This document shows, in pieces, positions 1 through 9,560 of a stretch of DNA of 53,631 nucleotides. The notes under the pieces are model-generated. The model was not told the origin of the DNA, did no database searches, and was given only the letters and a program-made list of their open reading frames with translations. The stretch is from positions 22,782 through 76,412 of the forward strand of contig CAJULU010000005.1 of assembly GCA_910587575.1 (NCBI GenBank), given 5' to 3'. The stretch is from an uncultured Dorea sp. GTDB taxonomy: Bacteria; Bacillota; Clostridia; Lachnospirales; Lachnospiraceae. The position numbers were made by a program, and so were the translations under genes. How positions within the stretch are numbered: position 1 is the stretch's first letter; each line of letters opens with the position of its first letter.

Positions 1-1201
1 GCTGAAAGACCTTGGCTGCGCCGTGCCCCATGCTGATGGATGCGCCCATGCAGACCACGCTGTCGATGGCGTTTAACGGCGGCGCCGCTCCCAGCGTATA
101 GCATCCGATGTCTCCCGCTACATGAAGGCCCAGTTTCTTCACCACATAGTAAACGCTTCTGTGGGGACATCCCGGACAGAGAATCGGCGGTCTGACCGGA
201 ACCTGCGCCGGTGCGGCAGTCTCCGGCTTCTCTCCAAGAATCTTCTCACGGATCATATTCGCACTGTACTCACCCTGCACGGTAAAGATCTCTTTTCCCG
301 TTGCCCGAATCCCCCAGGACTTTACCTGCTCCTCAATGACCGGATCCAGTTCTTCTATGATATACAGTTTCTCAACTTTTGCAGCAAAATCCTCAATCAG
401 TTTCCTCGGCAGCGGGTTCACCATTCCAAGTTTCAGAACGGAAGCATCCGGCATGGCCTCTTTCACGTACTGGTAAGGAATTCCGCTGGTAATCACACCG
501 ATTCCGGTACTTCCCATCTCCACCCGGTTCAAAGGCAGCGTATTGGCCGCCTCGGCCAGTTCCAGGTTCCGCTTCTCAATCTCCACATGGCGCAGCTTCG
601 CATTGGCAGGCATCATGACCGTCCTTCTGATATCCTTCTCATAAGGCTTGTCTTCCACTTCCTCCCTCTCCCCAAGCTCCACGAATCCCTGGGAATGGGC
701 AAGCCTTGTAGTGGTACGCAGTACAAAGGGGCGGTCGAACTTCTCACTCAGCGCAAAGGCCTGCTTCATGAACTCCTTGGCCTCGGCGCTGTCCGAAGGC
801 TCCAGTACCGGAAGCTGTGCGGCCCGTGCAACCATCCGGGTATCCTGCTCGTTCTGGGAACTGTAAAGACCCGGATCATCTGCAACAACGATTACCAGAC
901 CTCCGCTGACCCCCATATAGGAAACCGTATAGGCCGGATCCGCCGCAACATTGAATCCTACGTGCTTCATACAGGACATGGCCCTTGTTCCTGCAATGGA
1001 CGCTCCGATTGCCACCTCTGTGGCCACCTTCTCATTCGGGGACCACTCGCAGTACAGATCGTCTTTATACTGTACCAGGTACTCACTGATCTCCGTACTC
1101 GGCGTACCCGGATATGCCGCCGAAACCTTCACCCCGGCCTCGTAGGCTCCCCGGGCAATGGCTTCGTTGCCAAGCATAATTACTCTCTTTTTGTCTGACA
1201 T
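1..1201 (-). CDS. iorA: Indolepyruvate:ferredoxin oxidoreductase alpha subunit (3' part outside window)
   Basis: This enzyme oxidatively decarboxylates aryl pyruvates (indolepyruvate, phenylpyruvate) from aromatic amino acids to aryl-acetyl-CoA, using thiamine diphosphate and passing electrons to ferredoxin. The minus-strand reading frame is open from the ATG at 1199-1201 to the window edge, giving about 400 of the usual roughly 590 residues. It begins MSDKKRVIMLGNEAIARGA, followed by the AAYPGTPSTE motif of the pyrimidine-binding domain. The start of the TPP-binding domain, CPGCPHRSVYY, is visible near position 170. The C-terminal ferredoxin-type 4Fe-4S domain would lie beyond the edge. A purine-rich GAAAGGA precedes the start, and a sigma-A promoter lies about 95 bases upstream. 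The beta subunit gene would be expected next, outside the window. Confidence 0.93.
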   Translation of the reverse strand, partial: MSDKKRVIMLGNEAIARGAYEAGVKVSAAYPGTPSTEISEYLVQYKDDLYCEWSPNEKVATEVAIGASIAGTRAMSCMKHVGFNVAADPAYTVSYMGVSGGLVIVVADDPGLYSSQNEQDTRMVARAAQLPVLEPSDSAEAKEFMKQAFALSEKFDRPFVLRTTTRLAHSQGFVELGEREEVEDKPYEKDIRRTVMMPANAKLRHVEIEKRNLELAEAANTLPLNRVEMGSTGIGVITSGIPYQYVKEAMPDASVLKLGMVNPLPRKLIEDFAAKVEKLYIIEELDPVIEEQVKSWGIRATGKEIFTVQGEYSANMIREKILGEKPETAAPAQVPVRPPILCPGCPHRSVYYVVKKLGLHVAGDIGCYTLGAAPPLNAIDSVVCMGASISMGHGAAKVFQ

Positions 1202-1294
1202 TCTATCTTCCATCCTTTCGTGTTCTCATACTTTCACTTTCTATGTATCATCCTGGCTTTTGTCTTCTTATGCCCTATTTTCAATTTCTTACCT

Positions 1295-1323
1295 AGTATA
1301 TCACAATACTTTCACAGTTTAAA
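1295..1323 (-). promoter_or_regulatory. Sigma-A promoter for iorA
   Basis: On the minus strand, TTTAAA (1318-1323) and TATACT (1295-1300) are separated by exactly 17 bases. This leaves a leader of about 90 bases before the iorA start. It is identified from the motif match only. Confidence 0.55.
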
Positions 1324-1356
1324 GCATTAATTTATAAAAATTTCAAAAAGCAGCAA

Positions 1357-1839
1357 TCAGACTGCTCCATGGCATTTACAGGTAAATTCCTCCACCTCTG
1401 CCCGGATCACTGCCACAGCCTGCACAAGCTTCGGATCCGCCTCCAGTTCCGCAAAATCCTTTCCCGTCTGGCACTTCATGATCAGCGCCAGCGCCTTCTG
1501 CTTCTCCGCCGGTTCTGTGACAATCTCTGCCCTGCCGTTTCCGATCAGGCTGGCATAATGATAACTGTACTGACAGGCCGTCTTTCCCGTTACCAGTTCA
1601 TGAGCGCCGTCCATTTCAATTCCTACCGCAGGATTCTTCTGAATCAGTTCCAGCTTCTTTCCTTCCCTGGCTCCGTGGAAATAAAGCACCAGCTTTCCAT
1701 CCTCATATACATACCCGAAATTCACGGGCACCATATAGATCTTCTCCCCGTCCATCATCCCGATCCTGCACACCTTGCAGGATTCAAGGATCTGAAGGAT
1801 CCCTTCTGCGTCCTTCACTTCACGGTCAGTTCTGCGCAT
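1357..1839 (-). CDS. Pyridoxamine 5'-phosphate oxidase-like flavin split-barrel protein (NimA-like)
   Basis: This is a 160-residue cytoplasmic protein of the FMN-binding split-barrel family that includes NimA-type nitroimidazole reductases and heme or flavin-binding relatives. The N-terminal MRRTDREVKDAEGILQIL, the strand pattern CRIGMMDGEKIYMVPVNFGY, and the later YHYASLIGNGRAEIV strand are typical of the family. I chose the ATG at 1837-1839 because AAGGAGGG lies 8 bases upstream. An ATG 33 bases further upstream is possible but has no better ribosome site. The natural substrate cannot be read from sequence. The gene is divergent from the alcohol dehydrogenase gene, with facing promoters in a 134-base gap. 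The 3' end overlaps a small GC stem followed by a T run (about 1347-1370) that may act as a terminator. Confidence 0.82.
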   Translation of the reverse strand: MRRTDREVKDAEGILQILESCKVCRIGMMDGEKIYMVPVNFGYVYEDGKLVLYFHGAREGKKLELIQKNPAVGIEMDGAHELVTGKTACQYSYHYASLIGNGRAEIVTEPAEKQKALALIMKCQTGKDFAELEADPKLVQAVAVIRAEVEEFTCKCHGAV

Positions 1840-1870
1840 ATCTTCGCCCTCCTTTGTCTTAATCCGTACC

Positions 1871-1899
1871 ATTATAGCATTCCTTCCCGCCCTATGAAA
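1871..1899 (-). promoter_or_regulatory. Promoter for the split-barrel flavoprotein
   Basis: On the minus strand, TTTCAT (1894-1899), a 17-base spacer and a perfect TATAAT (1871-1876) lie about 32 bases upstream of the chosen start. The -35 box is weak. Confidence 0.5.
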
Positions 1900-1907
1900 A
1901 TAAAAAA

Positions 1908-1936
1908 TTGAAAAAACCTCGAAAATAGCGTAAGAT
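1908..1936 (+). promoter_or_regulatory. Promoter for the iron-containing alcohol dehydrogenase
   Basis: TTGAAA (1908-1913) and TAAGAT (1931-1936) are 17 bases apart. The -10 box overlaps the upstream in-frame ATG at 1935, which excludes that ATG as the start and supports the ATG at 1974. Confidence 0.55.
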
Positions 1937-1973
1937 GAAAAAGCACACAGGAAAATTTTCAGGAGGTATCGCT

Positions 1974-3155
1974 ATGAACAACTTTGAGTATTATGCGCCC
2001 ACCAGGGTGGTATTCGGCCGGGACACGGAATCAGAAACCGGACGGCTCATCAGAGAGCAGAACTGCCGGAAGGTCCTCGTCCACTATGGAAGCGGGAGTG
2101 TTGTCCGTTCCGGTCTTTTAGACCGCATCTGCCGGTCGCTGGATGCAGAAGGAATCTCTTATGTCTCACTGGGCGGCGTCGTTCCCAATCCACGTCTGTC
2201 CAAGGTACGGGAGGGAATCGCACTTGGACAGAAAGAAGGGGTAGACTTCATTCTGGCCGTGGGCGGCGGAAGCGTCATTGATTCCGCCAAGGCAATCGGT
2301 TACGGACTGGCAGACGGAGGGGATGTATGGGACTTCTACGCCAGGAAACGGACGGCGTGCGCCTGCCTTCCCATCGGCGCCATCCTTACTATCGCCGCTG
2401 CCGGAAGTGAGATGAGCAATTCCTCTGTCATCACCAATGAAGAGGGAGGGATCAAACGGGGATACAGCAGCAATTACTGCCGCTGCCGTTTCGCCGTCCT
2501 CAATCCGGAGCTGACCTTAACTCTGCCCGATTACCAGACCCAGAGCGGGTGTGTGGACATTCTGATGCACACTCTGGAACGGTATCTGAACCACGGAACC
2601 AATATGGAGATGACAGACGGAATCAGCGAATCTCTGCTGAGAACAGTCATGAAAAGTGCGAAAACGCTGAAAGATGAGCCTGGAAACTATGAGGCACGCG
2701 CCGAAGTCATGTGGGCGTCAAGCCTCTCCCATAACGGACTGACCGGCTGCGGAACCGACGGCGGAGACTTTGCTTCCCACCAGCTGGAGCATGAACTGAG
2801 CGGCATGTTTGACGTCACCCACGGAGCCGGACTTGCCGCCATCTGGGGAAGCTGGGCACGGTATGTATACACAGAACGCCCGGACCGGTTCGCAGGCCTG
2901 GCAGCCAGGGTTCTGATGGTTCCTCCGAAAGATTCTGCGAAAGAGACTGCACTTGCAGGCATTGAAGCCATGGAAGATTTCTTCCGAAGCATCGGGATGC
3001 CGGTTTCCCTGCGGGAACTGGGGATTGAGCCCACAGACCGGCAGATCCTGGAACTGGCGGAAAAATGCAGTTTCGGGAATACGAGAACCATCGGAATCGT
3101 AAAGAAACTGGGACGTGAGGATATGGCAGAGATCTACCGGATGGCCCGGGGATAA
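1974..3155 (+). CDS. Iron-containing alcohol dehydrogenase (butanol dehydrogenase/YqhD type)
   Basis: This 393-residue cytoplasmic protein belongs to the group III metal-dependent alcohol dehydrogenases, which reduce aldehydes with NAD(P)H during fermentation. The nucleotide loop GGGSVIDSAKAIGYG lies near residue 85. The metal ligands are seen in DILMHTLERYL (Asp and His) and in HQLEHELSGMFDVTHGAG (two His). The length matches the family. The start at 1974 has AGGAGG seven bases upstream, and the promoter position rules out the earlier ATG. It is the only + strand gene in the first 18 kb and ends in a strong terminator facing mnmM. Substrate range (butanal, aldehydes in general) is inferred from family only. 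Confidence 0.92.
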   Translation: MNNFEYYAPTRVVFGRDTESETGRLIREQNCRKVLVHYGSGSVVRSGLLDRICRSLDAEGISYVSLGGVVPNPRLSKVREGIALGQKEGVDFILAVGGGSVIDSAKAIGYGLADGGDVWDFYARKRTACACLPIGAILTIAAAGSEMSNSSVITNEEGGIKRGYSSNYCRCRFAVLNPELTLTLPDYQTQSGCVDILMHTLERYLNHGTNMEMTDGISESLLRTVMKSAKTLKDEPGNYEARAEVMWASSLSHNGLTGCGTDGGDFASHQLEHELSGMFDVTHGAGLAAIWGSWARYVYTERPDRFAGLAARVLMVPPKDSAKETALAGIEAMEDFFRSIGMPVSLRELGIEPTDRQILELAEKCSFGNTRTIGIVKKLGREDMAEIYRMARG

Positions 3156-3167
3156 CATCATCTCCCT

Positions 3168-3214
3168 GACAGGACAAAACCAGGCTTACAGGCAGGGTTT
3201 TGTCCTGTCTTTTT
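3168..3214 (+). terminator. Rho-independent terminator of the alcohol dehydrogenase gene
   Basis: An inverted repeat GACAGGACAAAACC / GGGTTTTGTCCTGTC (3168-3209) is followed by a T run on the + strand. It overlaps the stop codon of the convergent mnmM gene. Confidence 0.85.
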
Positions 3215-3776
3215 ATTTCTTGAAAACAAATACCGGCAGAGGAGGATTGTTTGCCCGGTTATAATATTCATTCACAATGACCGTATAATCCTGCGCCGGA
3301 AGTTCTTTTAAATCTCTGAGAATCCTTTCTTTCTCCTCAGATCCCGTATCTTTGCCGCTGTAAATGCACAGGCTCATCATCCCGCCATGTTTCAGAATCA
3401 CGAGTCCCTTTTTTACCGCCTGGGCGCTGGTCTTAGCCGATGTGGCCACAGCATGGTCTCCTCCGGGCAGATACCCGAAATTAAAGCAGATCACATCCGC
3501 AGTCTCCGGCTTCGCATACCGGTCCATGTGCTCATGTCCGTCCAGATGAAGCTCTGCCCTTTCCCTTACTCCATGCTCCCGAAGCAGCCGTTCCGTCATC
3601 CGGACAGCCTCTTTCTGGATGTCAAATGCCAGTACACGGCCAGATTCCCCTGCAAGATGGCAGAGCATCAGCGTATCATGGCCCTTCCCCATGGTGGCGT
3701 CAATATAGAATCCCCCTTCCGGCGCCTGGGACCGGATGATCTCATGGCACCAGTGTGTAATCTGCGACTGTCTCAA
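3213..3776 (-). CDS. mnmM: tRNA 5-(aminomethyl)-2-thiouridine methyltransferase (YtqB/MnmM family)
   Basis: This 187-residue class I SAM-dependent methyltransferase belongs to the family once labelled rRNA methylase (YtqB). Members in Gram-positive bacteria methylate nm5s2U34 in tRNA to mnm5s2U. The SAM-binding motif I is FYIDATMGKGHDTLML near residue 25, followed by GRVLAFDIQKEA. The motif CFNFGYLPGGDH occupies the catalytic-loop position. The C-terminal half ends in NPPLPVFVFKK, typical of the family. The start is a TTG at 3774-3776 preceded by GAAGGAG. It lies 57 bases behind polC on the same strand and may be co-transcribed. The exact tRNA target is inferred from the family. Confidence 0.85.
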   Translation of the reverse strand: MRQSQITHWCHEIIRSQAPEGGFYIDATMGKGHDTLMLCHLAGESGRVLAFDIQKEAVRMTERLLREHGVRERAELHLDGHEHMDRYAKPETADVICFNFGYLPGGDHAVATSAKTSAQAVKKGLVILKHGGMMSLCIYSGKDTGSEEKERILRDLKELPAQDYTVIVNEYYNRANNPPLPVFVFKK

Positions 3777-3833
3777 CTTGCTTTTTCTCCTTCCTGTCAG
3801 ATCTTTTTCAGATCACGCAGCATTCCCCGCAGG

Positions 3834-6800
3834 CTACAGGTCAAACAATGACAGCTGGTTTGACTCCGGCAGCCCTTTCAGAATCCCAAGCTTCACCATA
3901 TAGTCAATCACCGTCTTACTGGCCTTGGTCCGCTGCCGGAAATCATCCAGCGAAAGGTAGGTTCCGTCCTTCGAAGCCTCCTCCACCGCCTCTGCCGCTT
4001 TCTCTCCCATGCCTTCAATACTGACCAGCGGCGGCATAAGCTTCCCGTTCACGATCAGGAACTTAGAAGCTTTGGCCTGATAGATATCCATAGGCTCGAA
4101 ATCATATCCCCTGGCATACATCTCCTGCACCAGCCGCATGTCCTTCATGGTATCCTGCTCCTTCTTACTCAGAGAATCCGGACGGCGGCTGTACTCATCA
4201 ATATACCGTTTCAGATTCTCCTTCCCCTGGCACATGATCTCATAGGAAAATGCATCCGCACGGATCCCGAAATAAGCCCCATAGTACGCCAGAGGATAAT
4301 GAATCTTACAGTACGCAATCCGGTACGCCATCATGACATACGCCGCCGCATGGGCTTTCGGAAACATATACTTAATCTTCTCACAGGACCAGATATACCA
4401 CTCCGGCACGTCATGGGCCTTCATATCCTCCTTAAACTGCGGCCACTCCTTGCATTTGCCCTTGGCCACCGTTCCTTTCCTGACTCTCTCCATAATCGTA
4501 AAAGACTGCTCCGAATCCATCCCCTTGTTAATCAGATACGTCATGATATCGTCACGGGTACAGATGGCCGTGGAAATCGTGGCCTTCCCGGAACGGATCA
4601 GTTCCTGGGCGTTATTCAGCCACACGTCCGTCCCATGGGAAAGCCCGGAGATCCGGATCAGGTCTGATAACGTCTGAGGCTTCGTATCCACCACCATCTG
4701 GATTACAAAATCCGTACCGAATTCCGGGATTCCCAGGCACCCGACAGGACATCCCCCGATATCATCCGGCGTAATCCCCAGCGCAGACGTATCATGGAAC
4801 AGAGAAATGACTCCCTTGTCATCCAGCGGAATATCCGTGGCTACAAATTTATGGTCTGTCCCGTTATATTCATTTTCCATGGCAGGCGAATTGATATACT
4901 CCTCCAGCGTCTTAATCATGGTCGGATCATCATGGCCCAGGATATCCAGCTTCAGCAGGTTATGGTCAATGGAATGATAGTCAAAATGAGTGGTTACGAT
5001 ATCCGTATTCACGTCATTCGCCGGATGCTGCACCGGCGTAAAGGTATTAATCTCCTCACCCAGAGGCAGGACGATAATCCCGCCCGGATGCTGCCCGGTA
5101 CTCCTGCGGATTCCCGTACAGCCAAGCACGATCCGGTCAATCTCACATTTACGCTTGCCCTGTCCCCGCTCGGTAAAGTAATTCTTCACATAGCCGAACG
5201 CCGTCTTATCTGCCAGCGTTCCGATGGTCCCCGCCCGGTAAGTCTGTCCCGCTCCAAAGATTACCTCCGTGTACTTATGGGCAAGGCTCTGGTAATCCCC
5301 TGAGAAATTCAGGTCAATATCCGGCTCCTTATTCCCCTTGAATCCAAGGAACGTCTCAAAAGGAATGTCAAACCCGTCCTTCACCAGCGGTTTTCCGCAC
5401 ACCGGGCACGCCTTATCCGGCATATCCCATCCGCAGCCTCCCGCATAGGCCCGCACTTCCTCAGACTCGAAATCACTGTAATGGCAGTTCATGCAATAAT
5501 AATGAGGGCTTAAGGGATTGACCTCCGTAATCCCGGCCATGGTCGCCACAAAGGAGGAACCCACCGATCCCCGGGAACCAACCAGATATCCGTCCTCATT
5601 GGATTTCCACACCAGCTTCTGGGCAATGATGTACATCACGGCAAATCCGTTCGAGATAATGGAATTCAGTTCCCGCTCCAGCCGCTCTGTCACCACGGGG
5701 GGCAGGTCCTCCCCGTACATGGAATGAGCCTTCTGATAACAGATTTCCCGCAGCAGCTTGTCAGAATCCGGGATGACCGGGGGACACTTATCCGGCCTTA
5801 CAGGCGTGATCCGCTCCACCATGTCTGCAATCCGGCATGGATTATCAATGACAATCTCCCGGGCTTTTGCAGAACCCAGATACTCGAACTCCTCCAACAT
5901 CTCATCCGTAGTGCGAAGGTACAGCGGCGACTGGTTATCCGCATCGGAAAATCCCTTTCCCGCCATAATAATCCTGCGGTATACCTCATCCTCCGGCTCC
6001 ATGAAATGCACGTCGCAGGTTCCCACCACCGGTTTGCCGAAACGCTCCCCCAGCTCAACAATCTTCCGGTTCAGATCCTTCAGGTCTTCCTCACTCTGTA
6101 CCCTGGTCACCTTCTCGCTGTCAATCATAAACCGGTTGTTACCCAGAGGCTGAATCTCCAGATAGTCATAGAAATTCACAATCCTGGCAATCCGCTCCTC
6201 CGGCTTCTCGTTCAGAATTGCCTGGTAAAGTTCTCCTGCCTCGCAGGCGCTCCCCACAATCAGGCCCTCCCGGTATTTTGACAGTTCGCTCTTGGGAATT
6301 CTCGGCCTTCTGGCATAATATTCCAGATGAGACTTCGACACCAGAGTATAAAGATTCACCCGGCCAATCTCATTCCGGGCAAGAATGATTACATGGTAAG
6401 TGGGCAGTTTCTTCACTGCATCTGCATTATTGGCTCCGAACTGGTTCAGTTTCGTAAGATCCGTAATCCCCCGCTCCCTGAGCATTTCCACAAACTTCAC
6501 GAAGATCTCCGCCGTTGCCCCGGCATCATCCACCGCCCTGTGATGGTTCTCTAACGAAATATGGAGTGCGCCAGCCACCACATTCAGCTTAAACTTGGAA
6601 AGCGTGGGAAGCAGGATTCTGGCCATTGCCACCGTATCCACCGAAGTAAAATCCGGCGTAATATCCTGATACCGGCAGTTCTGCTCAATGAACCCCACGT
6701 CAAAAGAGGCATTGTGCGCCACCAGTACCGAACCGGCAATGAACTCCAGAAATTGCGGCAGCGCCGTCTCGATATCCGGTGCATCCATGACCATCTGATC

Positions 6801-8372
6801 CGTAATACTGGTAAGCTTAGTAATCTGGAAGGGAATCGGCACTTTAGGATTCACAAATGTACTGAACTTCTCCGTAATCTTCCCCTGTTCTACCTTCACG
6901 GCACCGATCTCGATAATCTTATCCTTAATAGGGCTGAATCCCGTTGTCTCAAGGTCGAACACCACATAGGTCTCATTCAAGGACTGCCCTTTCTCATTCA
7001 CCGCCACATCCGTCAGATCATCTACCAGATATCCTTCCACACCATAGATAACCTTGAATGGATCATCCTTATCCAGTGTTTCCAGATAATGGTTGGCGTC
7101 CGGAAAAGACTGCACTACGCCGTGATCCGTGACAGCCAATGCCTTATGCCCCCAGTCATGAGCACGTTTCAGCAGATCCTTTACCTCCGTCACGCCGTCC
7201 ATATCACTCATCTTCGTATGGCAATGCAGTTCCACCCTTTTCTTAGGCGCCGTATCCTTCCTTGATTCCGTAAAATCGCTAATCTTACGGATTCCTGCCA
7301 CCGAAGAAATCACCAGTTCTCCATCGAATTTGTCGATGTTCGTCACACCCTTAATCTTCAGAAATGCACCCATCTTCACATCTCCCAAGATGTCTGGAAG
7401 CTGGTCATTTCTTACGAACAGCTTAATCGTGATCGTATCCGTAAAATCTGTCACAGAGAAAATCAAAATCGTCTTTTCATTGCGGATCTCACGGGCTTCA
7501 AAGCTAATAACCTTTCCCCGGAAAGTAATCTCACCCATCTCCCCGACCACCTGCCGGAGTTCAATGGGTTCATCGTTAAAATCACGTCCATAGATGAGAT
7601 TGGGATCGTCAGATGTTTTTCTGGAAAACTTCCCGCTTCCAAAGCCATTGCTTAAAGGCTGGCCAGGTCCGTTTCCGGCAGCTTTTCCTGAATGCTGGGC
7701 GGATCTAGTCTTAGCGCCATTCCCGGCAGCAGACTCTGACTTGCTCTCGGTCTTATTTTTCACAGTCTCCTTCACTTCTGTCTGTGCTGTTTTAGCTGCA
7801 TTAGACTTAAGAATCTCGTCCACTTCCTGCTTAAGCTTCACCTCATTATATTTTAAAAGGCTCTCCTTCGGCTTCTCATACAATACCCGAATTTCGATTG
7901 GGCGTCCAAATCTGTGACTGAATACATCCGTAAGATACGCGGTGATTGACTCCCGCTTTCCCTGCGCCACTATCGAATCCTGAAGTGTCAGGCACAGAAT
8001 ATTTTCCTCCTGGAACTGATAACTTGAATTCTGGAGCATTCTGCGCTCCACCACACTCCTCTGATCAAGTTCCACAAGAAGGCTGTCGAAATATTCATTC
8101 ATCAGATTCTCCGGAGTATATTGCTCAGACAGGTCATACTGTTCCTTCACCTCCACCTGAATATGGGTGCGTCCAAACAACTGCTCTTTTAGATTCCGTT
8201 CCACCCCGTAGACACATCTCTTCGGAATCAGATAACGACTTAACAGATGCACCTTAATAAAATCCCGGTCAGAATTGGTTGTCACCTTACTGACTTCTAC
8301 ACCTCCGAACATACTGTGTAGTTCATCATCTACTTTTAATGTGGGAAATACCTCAAAGAATGGCTTACTCAT
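3834..8372 (-). CDS. polC: DNA polymerase III, PolC-type alpha subunit with proofreading exonuclease
   Basis: This is the 1512-residue replicative polymerase of low-GC Gram-positive bacteria. It has a variable N-terminus (residues 1-190), a charged Ala/Gly/Lys-rich linker (190-250) and an OB fold (about 275-360). The PHP domain follows (from about 378, VELHCHTKMSDMDG), interrupted by the DEDD exonuclease (about 469-640, YVVFDLETTGFSP). The polymerase core carries PDIDLNFSGDYQ, and a helix-hairpin-helix region lies near the C-terminus. Length and domain order are normal. The ATG overlaps the ispG stop by 8 bases (ATGAGTAA), so translational coupling with ispG is likely. Confidence 0.97.
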   Translation of the reverse strand: MSKPFFEVFPTLKVDDELHSMFGGVEVSKVTTNSDRDFIKVHLLSRYLIPKRCVYGVERNLKEQLFGRTHIQVEVKEQYDLSEQYTPENLMNEYFDSLLVELDQRSVVERRMLQNSSYQFQEENILCLTLQDSIVAQGKRESITAYLTDVFSHRFGRPIEIRVLYEKPKESLLKYNEVKLKQEVDEILKSNAAKTAQTEVKETVKNKTESKSESAAGNGAKTRSAQHSGKAAGNGPGQPLSNGFGSGKFSRKTSDDPNLIYGRDFNDEPIELRQVVGEMGEITFRGKVISFEAREIRNEKTILIFSVTDFTDTITIKLFVRNDQLPDILGDVKMGAFLKIKGVTNIDKFDGELVISSVAGIRKISDFTESRKDTAPKKRVELHCHTKMSDMDGVTEVKDLLKRAHDWGHKALAVTDHGVVQSFPDANHYLETLDKDDPFKVIYGVEGYLVDDLTDVAVNEKGQSLNETYVVFDLETTGFSPIKDKIIEIGAVKVEQGKITEKFSTFVNPKVPIPFQITKLTSITDQMVMDAPDIETALPQFLEFIAGSVLVAHNASFDVGFIEQNCRYQDITPDFTSVDTVAMARILLPTLSKFKLNVVAGALHISLENHHRAVDDAGATAEIFVKFVEMLRERGITDLTKLNQFGANNADAVKKLPTYHVIILARNEIGRVNLYTLVSKSHLEYYARRPRIPKSELSKYREGLIVGSACEAGELYQAILNEKPEERIARIVNFYDYLEIQPLGNNRFMIDSEKVTRVQSEEDLKDLNRKIVELGERFGKPVVGTCDVHFMEPEDEVYRRIIMAGKGFSDADNQSPLYLRTTDEMLEEFEYLGSAKAREIVIDNPCRIADMVERITPVRPDKCPPVIPDSDKLLREICYQKAHSMYGEDLPPVVTERLERELNSIISNGFAVMYIIAQKLVWKSNEDGYLVGSRGSVGSSFVATMAGITEVNPLSPHYYCMNCHYSDFESEEVRAYAGGCGWDMPDKACPVCGKPLVKDGFDIPFETFLGFKGNKEPDIDLNFSGDYQSLAHKYTEVIFGAGQTYRAGTIGTLADKTAFGYVKNYFTERGQGKRKCEIDRIVLGCTGIRRSTGQHPGGIIVLPLGEEINTFTPVQHPANDVNTDIVTTHFDYHSIDHNLLKLDILGHDDPTMIKTLEEYINSPAMENEYNGTDHKFVATDIPLDDKGVISLFHDTSALGITPDDIGGCPVGCLGIPEFGTDFVIQMVVDTKPQTLSDLIRISGLSHGTDVWLNNAQELIRSGKATISTAICTRDDIMTYLINKGMDSEQSFTIMERVRKGTVAKGKCKEWPQFKEDMKAHDVPEWYIWSCEKIKYMFPKAHAAAYVMMAYRIAYCKIHYPLAYYGAYFGIRADAFSYEIMCQGKENLKRYIDEYSRRPDSLSKKEQDTMKDMRLVQEMYARGYDFEPMDIYQAKASKFLIVNGKLMPPLVSIEGMGEKAAEAVEEASKDGTYLSLDDFRQRTKASKTVIDYMVKLGILKGLPESNQLSLFDL

Positions 8373-9420
8373 TCCAGTTCAACAACTCCTGTCTCAATGT
8401 CTCCAATAACTGGTCTTCTCTGACCTTCTTCACCACTTCACCCTTTCTAATCAGCAGCCCTTCCCCGATGCCGCCTGCAATACCGATGTCAGCTTCTTTT
8501 GCTTCTCCCGGGCCATTCACTACGCATCCCATTACAGCCACCTTAATATCAAGAGGAATGTCCTCCACCATCTGTTCCACCTGGTTCGCAAGGCCAATCA
8601 GATCAATCTTCGTCCTTCCGCAGGTGGGGCAGGAAACCACCTCAATGCCTCCCTTCCTAAGCCCCAGCGTCTTAAGGATTAGTTTCGCAGAACGAATCTC
8701 CTCCGCCGGATCCCCCGTCAGCGACACACGAATCGTATCACCAATTCCTTGATTCAAGATTAATCCCAATCCAATGGAAGACTTGATGTTTCCCGCAAGC
8801 AGCGTACCTGCCTCCGTAATTCCCACATGAAGGGGGTAACGACATTCCCTGGCAATCAATTCATGAGCCTTTACACACATCATCACATCCGAAGATTTGA
8901 TACTCACCACCAAATTGTCGTTTCCCATCTCCTCAATCATATGTACCTTGTCCATGGCACTCTCCACCAGTCCCTCTGCCGTGACGCCTCCATACCGCTT
9001 AACCAGAGACTTCTCCAGGGAACCGCTGTTTACCCCGACCCGAATCGGCACCCCATGCTCCTTGGCCTTGTCCACAACAGCCTGTACCCGGCTGGCGTCC
9101 CCAATATTGCCCGGATTGATGCGGATCTTGTCCGCCCCATTTTCGATTGCAGCAATGGCAAGCCGATAGTCAAAATGAATATCCGCTACCAGCGGAATAT
9201 GTATCTTCTCCTTAATCTTCGCCAACGCCTGCGCCGCCTCCATAGTCGGCACCGCGCAACGGATAATCTCACAGCCTGCTCTTTCAAGAGCAGCAATCTG
9301 CGCCGCAGTCGCCTCCACATCCTCCGTCTTCGTATTGGTCATAGACTGAATGGCAACCGGACTGCCGCCTCCAATCATGACCTCTCCGATGCGAACCTTT
9401 TTTGTCGCCTCTCTGTACAT
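8365..9420 (-). CDS. ispG: 4-hydroxy-3-methylbut-2-enyl diphosphate synthase (flavodoxin)
   Basis: This is the 351-residue iron-sulfur enzyme of the MEP isoprenoid pathway. It converts MEcPP to HMBPP with reduced flavodoxin or ferredoxin. The TIM-barrel N-terminus begins TKKVRIGEVMIGGGSPVAIQ. The cluster cysteines are in VVSCPTCGRTKID (two Cys) and AVMGCVVNGPGEA (one Cys), as expected for the single-domain bacterial form. AAAGGAT precedes the ATG. The gene stands directly upstream of polC with an 8-base overlap, an arrangement often seen in Clostridia. The usual upstream partners dxr and rseP are not present here; two unknown small genes occupy that place. Confidence 0.97.
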   Translation of the reverse strand: MYREATKKVRIGEVMIGGGSPVAIQSMTNTKTEDVEATAAQIAALERAGCEIIRCAVPTMEAAQALAKIKEKIHIPLVADIHFDYRLAIAAIENGADKIRINPGNIGDASRVQAVVDKAKEHGVPIRVGVNSGSLEKSLVKRYGGVTAEGLVESAMDKVHMIEEMGNDNLVVSIKSSDVMMCVKAHELIARECRYPLHVGITEAGTLLAGNIKSSIGLGLILNQGIGDTIRVSLTGDPAEEIRSAKLILKTLGLRKGGIEVVSCPTCGRTKIDLIGLANQVEQMVEDIPLDIKVAVMGCVVNGPGEAKEADIGIAGGIGEGLLIRKGEVVKKVREDQLLETLRQELLNWNE

Positions 9421-9515
9421 ATCCTTTCCCGCTCCTTCCTAAATCCAATATCCACTTCTAATATCCACTTCCACTATCTATCATCCATTCGTGTATCAAT
9501 TCCTTGCCGCCAGAA

Positions 9516-9555
9516 ATACCCCTCTACCGCATATTTAAGCCCGATAGAGGGGTAT
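9516..9555 (-). terminator. Hairpin terminator after the small membrane protein gene
   Basis: A perfect 11-base inverted repeat, ATACCCCTCTA (9516-9526) / TAGAGGGGTAT (9545-9555), lies just behind the stop at 9561. The T run after it on the minus strand is short, so termination may be partial. ispG lies about 95 bases further on. Confidence 0.6.
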
Positions 9556-9560
9556 TCTCA

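Noticed and set aside
122..1198. Long + strand reading frame opposite iorA
   Set aside because: It is antisense to a clear IorA protein and has no ribosome site or recognisable protein features.
4299..7265. Several + strand frames of 100-230 codons opposite polC
   Set aside because: They are shadows of the polC codon pattern, rich in His, Arg and Leu, with no start signals and no domain.
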